Shown here in pieces: positions 18,262 through 27,305 of a DNA stretch of 64,000 bases. The position numbers and the translations under genes are program-made. The DNA lies in NCBI GenBank assembly GCA_902765855.1, contig CACXBF010000016.1, positions 1-64,000 of the forward strand, in the 5' to 3' direction. The first letter of the stretch is position 1. Each line of letters begins with the position of its first letter. The DNA is from an uncultured Ruminococcus sp. (GTDB lineage: Bacteria > Bacillota > Clostridia > Oscillospirales > Acutalibacteraceae). The notes beneath the pieces were generated by a model. That model worked only from the letters and a program-made list of their open reading frames with translations, searched no databases and had not been told where the DNA came from.

Positions 18262-20028
18262 ATGCCGTTACCTGATGAATTTTTGCAGGAACTAAAATTA
18301 AGAACAGATATTGCAGATGTCATATCATCATATGTGAATTTAAAAAGAGTAGGTCGAAATCTTGTCGGACTTTGCCCTTTTCATAGCGAGAAAACACCTT
18401 CATTCAGTGTTTCACCTGAAAATGGCTTTTTTCATTGTTTTGGTTGTGGTGTAGGTGGAGATGTAATAACCTTTATTAAGCGTATAGAAAACCTTGATTA
18501 TATTGACGCAGTAAAGCTTCTTGCCTCTCGTGCCGGACTTGAAATGCCGACAGACACGCAGTCGAAGGGTTTGAGTGAGCTTAGAAAACGCATTTTCGAG
18601 GCAAATCGTGAGGCGGCAAGATTTTTCCATAAGGCTTTGTATTCACAAGATGGAGTACACGCACTTTCGTATTTGCGTGGCAGAGCCTTATCCGAGGCAA
18701 CAATAAAGCATTTTGGCTTAGGCTATTCGCCTCCGTCACGCTTTGCACTCGTCAATTATCTAAGAGCAAAGGGCTTTAAGGATTCCGAACTTGTCAGTGC
18801 GAACTTAGCTTTTACAACGAAAAGCGGTCATACAATGGATAGATTTTTCGACCGAGTGATGTTTCCGATAATTGATGTAAGGGGCAATGTAATCGCATTT
18901 GGCGGAAGAATAATGTCCGATGAAAAGCCTAAGTACCTTAATACATCAGATACGCCTGTGTTTAAGAAAAGCTCAAATCTTTTTGCACTTAACTTTGCAA
19001 AAAATGTCGGAGAAAATATGCTTATCCTGTGCGAGGGCTATATGGATGTTATCGCACTTCATCAAGCAGGTTTTCAGAATGCTGTTGCTACGCTCGGAAC
19101 ATCTCTTACTACCGAGCAAGCAATGATTATAAAACGCTATTGCGATACGGTTGCAATATGCTATGATGCCGATGAGGCAGGCCAAAAAGCGACTTCTCGT
19201 GCAATCGGCATACTTCGCCCAACGGGTATCGACATAAGAATAATCATCGTTCCAAGTGGAAAAGACCCTGATGAATTTATTCGTTCATATGGCGAACAAG
19301 GAACGGCAAGATTCAGAAAACTTCTCGAATCAAGCGGAAATGATGTTCGTTATCAGATACAGAAAGTTCGCAAAAAGTATGATACACAAATTCCTGAACA
19401 AAGAATAAGCTTTCTTAATGAATGTGCAAGACTTCTTGCCGAGCTTAACAGCGATATTGATGCAGATGTTTATGCAGGAGAACTTGCCGAGGAACTTTCT
19501 GTTTCAAAATCATCTATTAAGAATGAAATTGAGAAATATCGAAAACGTTCGTTCAAAAAAGAAAGCAAAGAGCAGATACGAAACATACAGCTAAAAACCT
19601 CTGCCGCTAATGATAGAATAAACCCCGAAAAGCATAGAAATCTTCGTGCCGCAAATGCAGAGGAAGCAATAATTGCCATACTTATAAATAACCCAGACCT
19701 TGCGGATACTATAATGTCAAGGATTTCTGCGGATTCGTTCGTCACTTCGTTTAATAAGCGAGTTTTCAGCATTTTGCTTGAGAGGGTTAAGGAAATGCGT
19801 TCAGTTTCGCCTATGGATATATCGGAAGATTTTACCGCTGACGAGATGAGTAGCATTACTTCGATTTTATCATCTCGCCCACGAGAAAATAATCCAAAAC
19901 GGGCGATTCAAGAATATATTGATGTTCTGCTTGAGGAGAAAGAAAAAATTTCCCCGGAGAAAGCAGCGTCAGCCAGTGATGAAGAGATGTTAGAATATTT
20001 CAAAAAATTGAGGGAAAGAAAAAAGTAG
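18262..20028 (+). CDS. dnaG: DNA primase DnaG
   Basis: Makes RNA primers at the replication fork. The N-terminal zinc finger is C-P-F-H and C-F-G-C with FHSEKTPSFSVSPE between them. The Toprim domain shows LILCEGYMDVIAL and C-Y-D-A-D-E-A-G-Q-K-A. The C-terminal third is the helicase-interaction domain. The start is the ATG at 18262, preceded by AGGGGGTGAT; an in-frame ATG at 18223 would add a hydrophobic tail not found in primases. The length, 588 residues, is usual. It is followed by rpoD after 12 bases. Confidence 0.96.
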   Translation: MPLPDEFLQELKLRTDIADVISSYVNLKRVGRNLVGLCPFHSEKTPSFSVSPENGFFHCFGCGVGGDVITFIKRIENLDYIDAVKLLASRAGLEMPTDTQSKGLSELRKRIFEANREAARFFHKALYSQDGVHALSYLRGRALSEATIKHFGLGYSPPSRFALVNYLRAKGFKDSELVSANLAFTTKSGHTMDRFFDRVMFPIIDVRGNVIAFGGRIMSDEKPKYLNTSDTPVFKKSSNLFALNFAKNVGENMLILCEGYMDVIALHQAGFQNAVATLGTSLTTEQAMIIKRYCDTVAICYDADEAGQKATSRAIGILRPTGIDIRIIIVPSGKDPDEFIRSYGEQGTARFRKLLESSGNDVRYQIQKVRKKYDTQIPEQRISFLNECARLLAELNSDIDADVYAGELAEELSVSKSSIKNEIEKYRKRSFKKESKEQIRNIQLKTSAANDRINPEKHRNLRAANAEEAIIAILINNPDLADTIMSRISADSFVTSFNKRVFSILLERVKEMRSVSPMDISEDFTADEMSSITSILSSRPRENNPKRAIQEYIDVLLEEKEKISPEKAASASDEEMLEYFKKLRERKK

Positions 20029-20040
20029 GAGGACAAAAAT

Positions 20041-21135
20041 ATGAATACATTACAACAGCAGGATAAGAAGCCGGCAAATCCATTAAAAACGCTTCTTGAT
20101 TTAGGAAAGGCAAAGGGACAGCTTTCAAGTAAAGAAATACTTGATGTTCTTGGCGATGAATTAGACCCAGAGCAGATAGAAAAAATCTATGATTCACTTG
20201 AGTCTAATGGAATTGAGATTATAGAGGATACAGAGGATTTATCTCTTGATGATTTAAACATAAACGAAAATAGCGATGATGATGCCGAGACGGCACCGGA
20301 CGGCGTTTCTATTGACGACCCGGTTAAGATTTATCTGAAAGAAATCGGACGAGTTCCCTTGCTCTCACCAGATGAGGAAGTTGACCTTGCGATAAGAATT
20401 TCACAGGGCGATGTAGCTGCAAAGAAGCGCCTTTCAGAAGCTAACCTCAGACTTGTTGTAAGTATAGCAAAGCGTTATCTTGGCAGAGGTATGCAGTTCC
20501 TCGACCTCATACAAGAGGGTAATCTCGGACTTATCAAGGCTGTTGAAAAATTCGACCATACAAAGGGCTTTAAGTTTTCAACCTATGCAACATGGTGGAT
20601 TCGTCAGGCAATAACAAGAGCTATTGCAGACCAGGCAAGAACAATCCGTATACCTGTTCATATGGTTGAAACTATCAATAAGGTTAAGAAAGTTTCAAGC
20701 CAGCTTTTGCACCAGAATGGACACGAGCCGTCAGCAGACGACATTGCAGCAGAGCTTGATATGCCTGTTGATAAGGTAAGAGAGATTATGCGTGTGGCGC
20801 AAGAGCCAGTATCTCTCGAAACACCTATAGGTGAAGAGGAAGACAGCCATCTCGGAGATTTCATTCCTGATGATGATGCCCCGGCACCACAGGACGCAGC
20901 ATCACATACATTATTGAAAGAACAGTTATCAGATGTTCTTTCTACTTTGACATCAAGAGAAGAAAAGGTTTTGCGCTTGCGTTTTGGACTTGAGGACGGT
21001 CGTTCAAGAACACTTGAAGAAGTCGGCAAGGAGTTTAATGTTACTCGCGAGCGTATCAGACAGATAGAGGCTAAGGCGTTGAGAAAACTTCGTCACCCAA
21101 GCAGAAGCAAGAAATTAAAGGATTTCCTTGATTAA
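20041..21135 (+). CDS. rpoD: Primary sigma factor RpoD (SigA)
   Basis: A 364-residue housekeeping sigma factor. Region 1.1 is short and acidic (about residues 1-80). [16 protein letters not shown] is region 1.2, [20 protein letters not shown] and [20 protein letters not shown] are region 2, and region 4 holds [20 protein letters not shown] and [36 protein letters not shown] precedes the ATG. It matches the TTGACA/TATAAT promoters seen across the window. Last gene of the operon; a repeat with a terminator hairpin follows. Confidence 0.97.
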   Translation: MNTLQQQDKKPANPLKTLLDLGKAKGQLSSKEILDVLGDELDPEQIEKIYDSLESNGIEIIEDTEDLSLDDLNINENSDDDAETAPDGVSIDDPVKIYLKEIGRVPLLSPDEEVDLAIRISQGDVAAKKRLSEANLRLVVSIAKRYLGRGMQFLDLIQEGNLGLIKAVEKFDHTKGFKFSTYATWWIRQAITRAIADQARTIRIPVHMVETINKVKKVSSQLLHQNGHEPSADDIAAELDMPVDKVREIMRVAQEPVSLETPIGEEEDSHLGDFIPDDDAPAPQDAASHTLLKEQLSDVLSTLTSREEKVLRLRFGLEDGRSRTLEEVGKEFNVTRERIRQIEAKALRKLRHPSRSKKLKDFLD

Positions 21136-21179
21136 GTTTTAATCAAAAAGAACCTATTAGCTAATTAAACTTATCTTAG

Positions 21180-21311
21180 ACACTCAAAGTTTAGGTCAAG
21201 CCTTTTTAAAGGCTTGCGGTTTCCAAAGGCAGAGCCTTTGGTGGGTTTTAAGGGCGAAGCCCTTAACATCTCTTACTCCCTAAAGGGGCGGACATTGTCC
21301 GCCCCTTTTTT
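21180..21311 (+). repeat. Interspersed hairpin repeat downstream of rpoD
   Basis: Header ACTCAAAGTTTAGGTCAAGCC, then CAAGCCTTTTTAAAGGCTTG, CCAAAGGCAGAGCCTTTGG, AAGGGCGAAGCCCTT and AGGGGCGGACATTGTCCGCCCCT with a T6 tract. The second hairpin replaces the GAGGGACGGAGTCCCTC module of the 16610 copy while its neighbours are kept. It probably terminates the dgt-dnaG-rpoD operon. Confidence 0.75.
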
Positions 21312-21341
21312 ACTGATGTTGTTTATAAAAGAAGAAATTAA

Positions 21342-21466
21342 GCGGTGGACAAAGTCCACCGCTCAAAGAGCAAAGAATGTTAAGGGCGTTGCCCTTAAAA
21401 CCCATGAGGGACTCCGTCCCTCAACCCTGCAAGCTTTTGAAAAAGCTTGAGCAAAACATGAATTAA
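21342..21466 (-). repeat. Inverted copy of the hairpin repeat, overlapping an ATPase gene end
   Basis: Read on the minus strand: TTTTGCTCAAGC header, AAGCTTTTTCAAAAGCTT, GAGGGACGGAGTCCCTC, AAGGGCAACGCCCTT, then AGCGGTGGACTTTGTCCACCGCT. The segment GCAGGGTTGAGG through ATGGGTTTTAAGG matches the 16610 copy almost base for base. It faces the rpoD-side copy, and its first half is translated as the C-terminus of the Ca2+-type ATPase. Confidence 0.75.
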
Positions 21467-24100
21467 GGTCGGAGCTTTGTGTTTTGTTGTTTTATGTTGA
21501 AAAAACTTTTCAATCTCTACAACAACAAGCGGTATGAACGATAAGCCTGCAACGATAAGCCACTGAATAGGCGAAAGAGGTACAGCTTTGAAAATTGTTG
21601 CTAAAGCTGGTATTGATATAACCGAAACTTGCATTATAACTCCGATTATAAAAGATAAAATCAACTTTGGGTTGGTGAATAATCCACCCTTAAAAATTGA
21701 TTGTTCGCTTTTTATGTTAAAAGCGTGTATAAGTTGACAAAGACTAAGTGAAGCAAATGTCATAGTTCTGCCGACAACAGGTTCGCCGCCGTTATCAAAG
21801 AAAACCCTGCCGATAGTAAAGGCAAGAAAGGATAATGCACCGATAAAACAGCCCTCTATGGCAATGTTGAAAATCATTCCGTCAGCGAAAAGACTCTTTT
21901 TTGCATCATTTGGTTTGCGTTCCATAATGTCTTGGGGAGTAGGTTCTACACCAAGAGCAAGTGCGGGCAAACTGTCTGTTACCAAGTTTACCCATAGTAA
22001 TTGAATAGCAAAAAGTGGTGACGGAAGTCTGAAAAGAAATGCCGTAAATACAGTTATAATTTCTCCGATGTTGCTTGAGAGGAGAAAATGAACAGTTTTT
22101 TTGATGTTTTCATATATACCTCTGCCCTCTGAAACGGCTTCTACTATTGTTGAAAAATTATCATCAGTAAGAATCATATCGGCTGCACCCTTTGCGACAT
22201 CTGTTCCGGTAATTCCCATAGCACAGCCTATATCGGCGGCTTTGAGTGCAGGAGCGTCATTAACGCCGTCACCGGTCATAGCTACAACGGCAGACGCCGC
22301 ACGAAAAGCTTTTACAATTCGTACCTTGTGTTCGGGCGAAACTCTTGCAAAAACCGAATATGAAAAAATATTTCTTGTCAAATCTTCATCAGAAATTTTA
22401 TCAAGCTCCGTGCCTGTCATAGCTTTGTCATTGCCGGAGAAAATGCCTAAATCCTTTGCAATAGCCTTTGCAGTTGCGATATGGTCACCTGTTATCATAA
22501 CAGGCTTGATTCCAGCAGTTTTACATCTTGCAACAGCGTGTTTTGCTTCTGGACGAGGAGGGTCTATCATTCCAATAAGTGCTGTGAAAATCAAGCCTTT
22601 TTCAGCCTCATCAACAGTTTTAGGAATAGTGGCTGTATCACGATACGCAACCGCAAGAACTCTCAAAGCGTCTGATGCCATAGATTCATTTTTTGAAATG
22701 ACAGCTTTTCGAGAAATTTCAGTCATACCTCTGCCGTCTGAGCTTGACGAGCATAACGGAAGTAACATATCAGGAGCGCCCTTTGTAATAATTCGATATC
22801 CTCCATTTTTTAGTTTATGGACAGTAGTCATACGCTTTCTTGTTGAATCGAAAGGAAATTCCTTTACACGAGGAAGTTCCTGTTCAAGCTTTTCTTTTTT
22901 ACGACCAGCCTTGAGAGCCGCAAGAACCAAAGCTCCCTCGGTAGGGTCGCCTGAGGCTGTACCGTCAGAGTTGATATGACTGTTATTACAAAGTGTGCAT
23001 AGAGAAAGAGCGAATACGCCTTCAGGAGAATTAAAGCTTGCCGAACCTTTCGGGAGTTCTAAGCGTGTAACAGTCATTCTGTTTTGTGTAAGAGTGCCTG
23101 TTTTATCTGAACATATGACATTTGCTCGGCCAAGCGTTTCAACAGCCGGCATTCTTCGAACGATTGCTCGTCTTGCCGCCATTTTCTTTATGCCAAGTGC
23201 AAGAACTATTGTAACTACCGCAGGCAAGCCCTCAGGAATAGCTGCAACTGCAAGGCTTATTGAAATCATAAACATATTAAGTGGCGGAATTTGCTGTAAT
23301 AAGCCGAGTATAAAAATTATTATACAAATCGCAATGGCACCTATGCCAAGCATTTTTCCAGTTTTCGCAAGACTTTTTTGAAGTGGAGTTTTAGGACTTT
23401 CCTCATCATTTATCATTTCAGCTATTTTTCCTACTTGTGTTCGCATACCTGTTTCAACAGCGACAGCAAGGGCGTTTCCAGAAGATATAATTCCGGTAGA
23501 GAAAAGCATATTATGTCTGTCGCCTATAGGTGCAGATTTTTCGCAGATTATATTAGCACTTTTTTCAGACGGAACAGCTTCTCCTGTGAGAGATGATTCC
23601 TCAGATTTAAGAGATGATTCGGATATTATTCTTGCGTCACAGCAAAGAATATCGCCAGTTTCAAGCACAAGAATATCTCCCGGAACGACTTCCTCTGACA
23701 AAATACTTGTTTCTTTACCATCACGAATAACTTTTGCGTGCGGTGCGTAGAGTTTTTTAAGAGCCTCGATAGCCTTTTCTGCACGATTTTCCTGAATAAC
23801 ACCTGTGACAGCATTTATTACAACAATCAGCAAAATCATTATAGGGTCTATGAAATCTCCAGTTTTTTCGATTATGGCAGTTACAAATGAAATTCCGGCC
23901 GCAATTAAGAGTATAAGAACCATAAAGTCAGAAAATTGTGCTATGAATTTAGCGAGTAAAGACGGTTTTTTTGGTTCGTGCAGGCGGTTTTTCCCATATT
24001 TTTCAAGCCTTTTCTTGGCTTCGGCGGACGAAAGTCCGTTTTTTTCATTTGTTTTTAGTTTTTTGATGACTTCAGCAGAGGATTGAGCGTGCCAGTCCAT
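21395..24100 (-). CDS. P-type Ca2+-transporting ATPase
   Basis: A ten-helix cation pump of about 900 residues. [11 protein letters not shown] is the actuator, [15 protein letters not shown] holds the phosphorylated Asp, and [12 protein letters not shown] and [14 protein letters not shown] form the hinge. [17 protein letters not shown] in helix M4 is the calcium-type (SERCA/PMR1-like) pattern. I prefer the ATG at 24100 ([15 protein letters not shown]), which matches relatives and follows GAAGGGAG; an ATG at 24139 adds 13 residues without a clear ribosome site. The last 20 or so residues ([19 protein letters not shown]) are encoded by an interspersed repeat and are probably not ancestral. Confidence 0.93.
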   Translation of the reverse strand: MDWHAQSSAEVIKKLKTNEKNGLSSAEAKKRLEKYGKNRLHEPKKPSLLAKFIAQFSDFMVLILLIAAGISFVTAIIEKTGDFIDPIMILLIVVINAVTGVIQENRAEKAIEALKKLYAPHAKVIRDGKETSILSEEVVPGDILVLETGDILCCDARIISESSLKSEESSLTGEAVPSEKSANIICEKSAPIGDRHNMLFSTGIISSGNALAVAVETGMRTQVGKIAEMINDEESPKTPLQKSLAKTGKMLGIGAIAICIIIFILGLLQQIPPLNMFMISISLAVAAIPEGLPAVVTIVLALGIKKMAARRAIVRRMPAVETLGRANVICSDKTGTLTQNRMTVTRLELPKGSASFNSPEGVFALSLCTLCNNSHINSDGTASGDPTEGALVLAALKAGRKKEKLEQELPRVKEFPFDSTRKRMTTVHKLKNGGYRIITKGAPDMLLPLCSSSSDGRGMTEISRKAVISKNESMASDALRVLAVAYRDTATIPKTVDEAEKGLIFTALIGMIDPPRPEAKHAVARCKTAGIKPVMITGDHIATAKAIAKDLGIFSGNDKAMTGTELDKISDEDLTRNIFSYSVFARVSPEHKVRIVKAFRAASAVVAMTGDGVNDAPALKAADIGCAMGITGTDVAKGAADMILTDDNFSTIVEAVSEGRGIYENIKKTVHFLLSSNIGEIITVFTAFLFRLPSPLFAIQLLWVNLVTDSLPALALGVEPTPQDIMERKPNDAKKSLFADGMIFNIAIEGCFIGALSFLAFTIGRVFFDNGGEPVVGRTMTFASLSLCQLIHAFNIKSEQSIFKGGLFTNPKLILSFIIGVIMQVSVISIPALATIFKAVPLSPIQWLIVAGLSFIPLVVVEIEKFFQHKTTKHKAPTLIHVLLKLFQKLAGLRDGVPHGF

Positions 24101-24211
24101 TATTTTCAAGCTCCCTTCCGAAAATTCTTTATTAGCCATTATATTATTGTTGTTGGAATTTTATTCTTACAGAATAAGAAATTACCCATAAGCTGGCAGA
24201 TTTCTCCAAGA

Positions 24212-24310
24212 CAATTAAAAGTTTCAATTGAGCCTTTTTAAAGGCTCGCAATTTTCAAAGACAGAGCCTTTGGTGGATGTTAAGGGCGGACTTTGTTCGC
24301 CCTTTTATCG
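24212..24310 (+). repeat. Interspersed hairpin repeat, short copy
   Basis: AATTAAAAGTTTCAATTGAGCC header, GAGCCTTTTTAAAGGCTC, a degenerate CAAAGACAGAGCCTTTGGTGG, then AAGGGCGGACTTTGTTCGCCCTTTT. The AAGGGC-AAC-GCCCTT module is missing. It lies in the 400-base gap between the ATPase and ytaF-like genes, which has no coding content. Confidence 0.65.
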
Positions 24311-24375
24311 ACTAGTGTTACTGAAAAAATATTGAGGTTGTTGGCACAAATTAAGAATTTACCAATGAACTACCG

Positions 24376-24469
24376 AAATGGCGGACGAAGTTCACCATCA
24401 GAAAGAAATAGGATATTAAGGGCGTTGCCCTTAAAACCTATGAGCGAAACTTTTAAGTGTCTTAGGGAA
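24376..24469 (-). repeat. Inverted interspersed hairpin repeat
   Basis: On the minus strand it runs GACACTTAAAAGTTTCGCTC, then an AGGTTTTAAGGGCAACGCCC module and a decayed GGTGAACTTCGTCCGCC hairpin. With the 24212 copy it forms an inverted pair, as at 21180/21342. Confidence 0.6.
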
Positions 24470-24547
24470 GTCTATCGAAATTGTTGAATGGCGGAAAATT
24501 GGTGAAATTCATATTATAGTAAGAGTAGCTTTTTAGGGGGTTGGAAT

Positions 24548-25180
24548 ATGGAAATCTTTGGACTGCTCTTGCTATCAATGTCACTTTCAATAGACGCATT
24601 TACGATTGGAACAAGTTGTGCATTAGGCGGAATTAAGGCATCTTGGAAATCAAGGCTAATAATTTGTGCAATTTCTGTACTTATTATGGGCGTTTCGATA
24701 TTCTGTGGTGAAGCTTTAGCAAGGCTTATCAGTCAGGAGGTAGCAAAATATATTGGCTGTGGAATGTTATGTATACTTGGTATTTATATAATATTTGGAA
24801 GCTTTAATGGGAATAAAAAGCCTAAAAAGAAAAAAAGCATAACATTTGCACTAAAACCTTTGGGTATAACTATAAGCATAATAAGAGAACCTTCTCTTTG
24901 CGATATTGATAAATCAAATACGATAGATTCAAAAGAGGCTTGCTATATTGGTACGGCACTTTCGATAGATTCTGTTGGCGCAGGAGTTTCTATGGGAGTA
25001 AGCGGGATAGGTGCAATTTCGGCGGCAGGTTTATGTGGAATATTTCAGCTTATATTTCTATGTATGGGATTATTTCTTGGAAAAAGATTGAGGAGAATAG
25101 AAAAGATACCGCAAAAATTTTTTACAAGGATTTCTGGACTTGTTATAATATTAGTTGCAATAATAAAGCTATTTATATAG
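24548..25180 (+). CDS. ytaF: YtaF-like sporulation membrane protein (MntP-related)
   Basis: A 210-residue membrane protein of six helices in two halves. Each half starts with the family pattern: LLLSMSLSIDAFTIGTSCAL (residues 6-25) and YIGTALSIDSVGAGVSMGVS (about 134-153). The cytoplasmic linker carries IIREPSLCDIDKSNTIDSKE, matching the D-x-D-x-S-G-x-I segment of YtaF. YtaF proteins are annotated as sporulation membrane proteins and are related to the MntP manganese exporters; the transported ion is not established. GGGGGTTGG precedes the ATG. It stands alone between repeats and the mal operon. Confidence 0.85.
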   Translation: MEIFGLLLLSMSLSIDAFTIGTSCALGGIKASWKSRLIICAISVLIMGVSIFCGEALARLISQEVAKYIGCGMLCILGIYIIFGSFNGNKKPKKKKSITFALKPLGITISIIREPSLCDIDKSNTIDSKEACYIGTALSIDSVGAGVSMGVSGIGAISAAGLCGIFQLIFLCMGLFLGKRLRRIEKIPQKFFTRISGLVIILVAIIKLFI

Positions 25181-25384
25181 ACGAATTCTTTATAAAATAT
25201 AGTAGAGATTAAGAAGATTTCAAAATTTATATATCGTGAAATTTTTTGTGTTTAGGTATATTTAGTATGGTAAGAATGTCAAATTTGCTTATAAATTTTT
25301 GGAAGTTTTTTGAATGAGGGCGTTGTTTTGTGCAAAATGCCGTCAAAAAGCGGTAAAAAACCCTAAAAATGCTAAAAACAAGGG

Positions 25385-25411
25385 AAAATAGTTCTTAATT
25401 GGAACTATTTT
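25385..25411 (+). terminator. Intrinsic terminator upstream of the mal operon
   Basis: AAAATAGTTC (25385-25394) pairs with GAACTATTTT (25402-25411), followed by TTAAC. It lies 200 bases past the ytaF-like gene and could end that transcript. The stretch 25181-25590 otherwise shows nothing coding. Confidence 0.6.
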
Positions 25412-25593
25412 TAACAAAAAATAAAAAAGCTATTCAAAATTTTGTCAAAATATCACTGAAAAATTATATTGAAAATGTACAGAAATAAGAAAATGAATTT
25501 ATGCAAAACGGAAAAAATCATAAAAAAACGGGTAATATTAAACAAATTTAAGATATCATTTATAGTTATATGAATAAAAATTACAATTTATAG

Positions 25594-25622
25594 TTGCAAA
25601 GTTCAAAATCATATGTTATTAT
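25594..25622 (+). promoter_or_regulatory. Promoter of the mal operon
   Basis: TTGCAA (25594-25599), a 17-base spacer and TATTAT (25617-25622). It leaves an untranslated leader of about 150 bases. Confidence 0.6.
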
Positions 25623-25647
25623 TACTACAGAGGCGAATGGGTTCGTT

Positions 25648-25747
25648 TGGTGCATATACGATTTAAACAAAATTGTTAATTTCGTCTTTATGCTCCGAAT
25701 ACCTCGCTGAGAGGTACAAGGTAAGTGCCTTGTACGCAGGCCCGAAC
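25648..25747 (+). promoter_or_regulatory. Structured 5' leader of the maltodextrin-binding protein gene
   Basis: Three consecutive stems: an interrupted long one (GG-GCAT-ACGA-TTAA pairing with TTAA-TCGT-ATGC-CC, 25649-25696), ACCTC/GAGGT (25701-25715), and a perfect eight-pair stem GTACAAGG/CCTTGTAC (25714-25735). The last two share bases and so could be alternatives. GTTCG (25641-25645) can also pair with CGAAC (25743-25747). No known riboswitch class is recognised. It may stabilise or regulate the abundant binding-protein mRNA. Confidence 0.4.
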
Positions 25748-25779
25748 AAAATAAATTTTTTAGAGAGAAGGATTTTAAA

Positions 25780-27168
25780 ATGGCAAGTAAGGCAAAAAAG
25801 ACCACAGCTCTGCTTCTCGCATCTCTTATGTGCGCAGGTGCATTTGCAGGTTGTGGCGGTAACGGCGGTACAACAAGCAGCACAGCAGGTGGTTCATCTT
25901 CAACAGGCGGCACAACTGCAAGCGGAGATTCTTCCACAACATCTGCAGTAGGAGATGTTTCTGTTCCTACAGTTGCAGAAATCACAGAAAGACTTAAGAC
26001 AGAAGCTAAAGACGGTAAGATTTCTCTTAAGGTCTGGGCTCCTAACAACAGCAAGAACTTCATCAAAGATATGGTTGAGAAGTTTAAGACAACTTATGCT
26101 GTTGACGGCGTAACATATGATATTAAGGTTGTTGAAAAAGGCGAGGATAAGTGCATTAACTCACTTACAGAAGATGCTTCTAAGGGTGCTGATGTATTCC
26201 AGTTCCCAACTGACCAGCTTCTTACAGGTGTTACTGCAGGTGTTCTTGCAGAAGTTCCTACAGTTTTCCAAGGACAGATTTCTTCTGAAAATATGGAAGA
26301 CGCTGTTAAGAACTGCACATATAACAATAAGGTATACGCTTATCCGATGACATCTGATAACGGTTATTTCCTCTATTATAACAGCTCTAAGTTTACAGCT
26401 GACGATGTTAAGTCTTTCGAGACTCTTCTTGCCAAAGCAAAAGACCAGAGTGTTCAGGTTCTTATGCCGGTAGATAACGCTTGGTATAACTCAAGCTTCT
26501 TCTATGCAGCAGGCTGCGATATTAAGCTTGATACATCAACACAGAAGATGACACTTGATAAGTTTGCAAGTACTGAGGGTATTACAGCTACTAAGGCTAT
26601 GGCAGACATCGTAAACAACAACAAGGAATCTTTCGTAGCTTCCGGTGATGACGCTGCTATTTCTACACTTCTTTCATCTGGCAAGCTTCAGGCTGTTGTA
26701 ACAGGTACTTGGAATACTCCTGTTATTGAGAACGCATGGGGCAAGGAAAATGTTGCAGCTGCAAAGCTTCCAACAGTTAAGATGAACGGCACAGATACAC
26801 AGCTTCATTCTTTCGGTGGATATAAGCTTGTAGGTGTAAACTCTGCATCTAAGTTCCCACTTGCTGCTGCTACACTCGCAACATATCTCACAGGTTCTGA
26901 GGTTCAGAAGGCAAGATATGAGCAGCTTCAGGTTATTCCTACAAACAACGAAATTCTTGCAACAGATGCACTTAAGAATGATAAGATTCAAAAGGCTATT
27001 GAAGAACAGCGTCCATACTCACATTCACAGAGCGTTTGCACACAGAAGTTCTGGGATCCAGTGGCATCTGTAGGTAAGGATATCATCAACGGCAACCTCA
27101 AGAGCAGCGACGAGGCAGGCATTAAGACAGCTCTCGAGAAGGTTGTAAAGAGCGTTGAGAATGGCTAA
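25780..27168 (+). CDS. Maltose/maltodextrin-type ABC substrate-binding lipoprotein
   Basis: A 462-residue lipoprotein with lipobox AFAGC (Cys at about 27), then a Gly/Ser/Thr-rich linker of about 45 residues. The solute-binding protein family 1 fold begins at KISLKVWAPNN. ADVFQFPTDQLLTGVTAGVL and GTWNTPVIENAWGKENV are typical of MalE-like proteins. It captures oligosaccharide outside the membrane for the following permeases. AGAGAGAAGG precedes the ATG. Codon choice is biased (AAG, CTT, GTT), consistent with high expression. The exact sugar is not shown by sequence; the malF/malG/amylase context argues for maltodextrin. Confidence 0.88.
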   Translation: MASKAKKTTALLLASLMCAGAFAGCGGNGGTTSSTAGGSSSTGGTTASGDSSTTSAVGDVSVPTVAEITERLKTEAKDGKISLKVWAPNNSKNFIKDMVEKFKTTYAVDGVTYDIKVVEKGEDKCINSLTEDASKGADVFQFPTDQLLTGVTAGVLAEVPTVFQGQISSENMEDAVKNCTYNNKVYAYPMTSDNGYFLYYNSSKFTADDVKSFETLLAKAKDQSVQVLMPVDNAWYNSSFFYAAGCDIKLDTSTQKMTLDKFASTEGITATKAMADIVNNNKESFVASGDDAAISTLLSSGKLQAVVTGTWNTPVIENAWGKENVAAAKLPTVKMNGTDTQLHSFGGYKLVGVNSASKFPLAAATLATYLTGSEVQKARYEQLQVIPTNNEILATDALKNDKIQKAIEEQRPYSHSQSVCTQKFWDPVASVGKDIINGNLKSSDEAGIKTALEKVVKSVENG

Positions 27169-27221
27169 TAGCACCACAGACTGAATAGATACCGTATATA
27201 AGAGCGGTGAAAACTTTATGC

Positions 27222-27252
27222 GAGCAGCCTGATATTTATTGTTAGGCTGCTC
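27222..27252 (+). other. Intercistronic hairpin between binding protein and permease genes
   Basis: GAGCAGCCT (27222-27230) pairs perfectly with AGGCTGCTC (27244-27252) and lacks a T tract. Such stems often stabilise the upstream mRNA, giving more binding protein than permease (established for other mal operons; inferred here). Confidence 0.6.
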
Positions 27253-27305
27253 AAATAAAGTTTAGAACATAAATTTATATTTTCAGAAAGAGGGTGCAAA
27301 ACCGC

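Noticed and set aside
21214-21450. 78-residue open frame across two facing repeats
   Set aside because: Entirely repeat sequence on both halves, no ribosome site.
25700-25740. TPP-riboswitch-like GCTGAGAGGTAC
   Set aside because: The rest of the THI-box consensus is missing and downstream genes are sugar transport.
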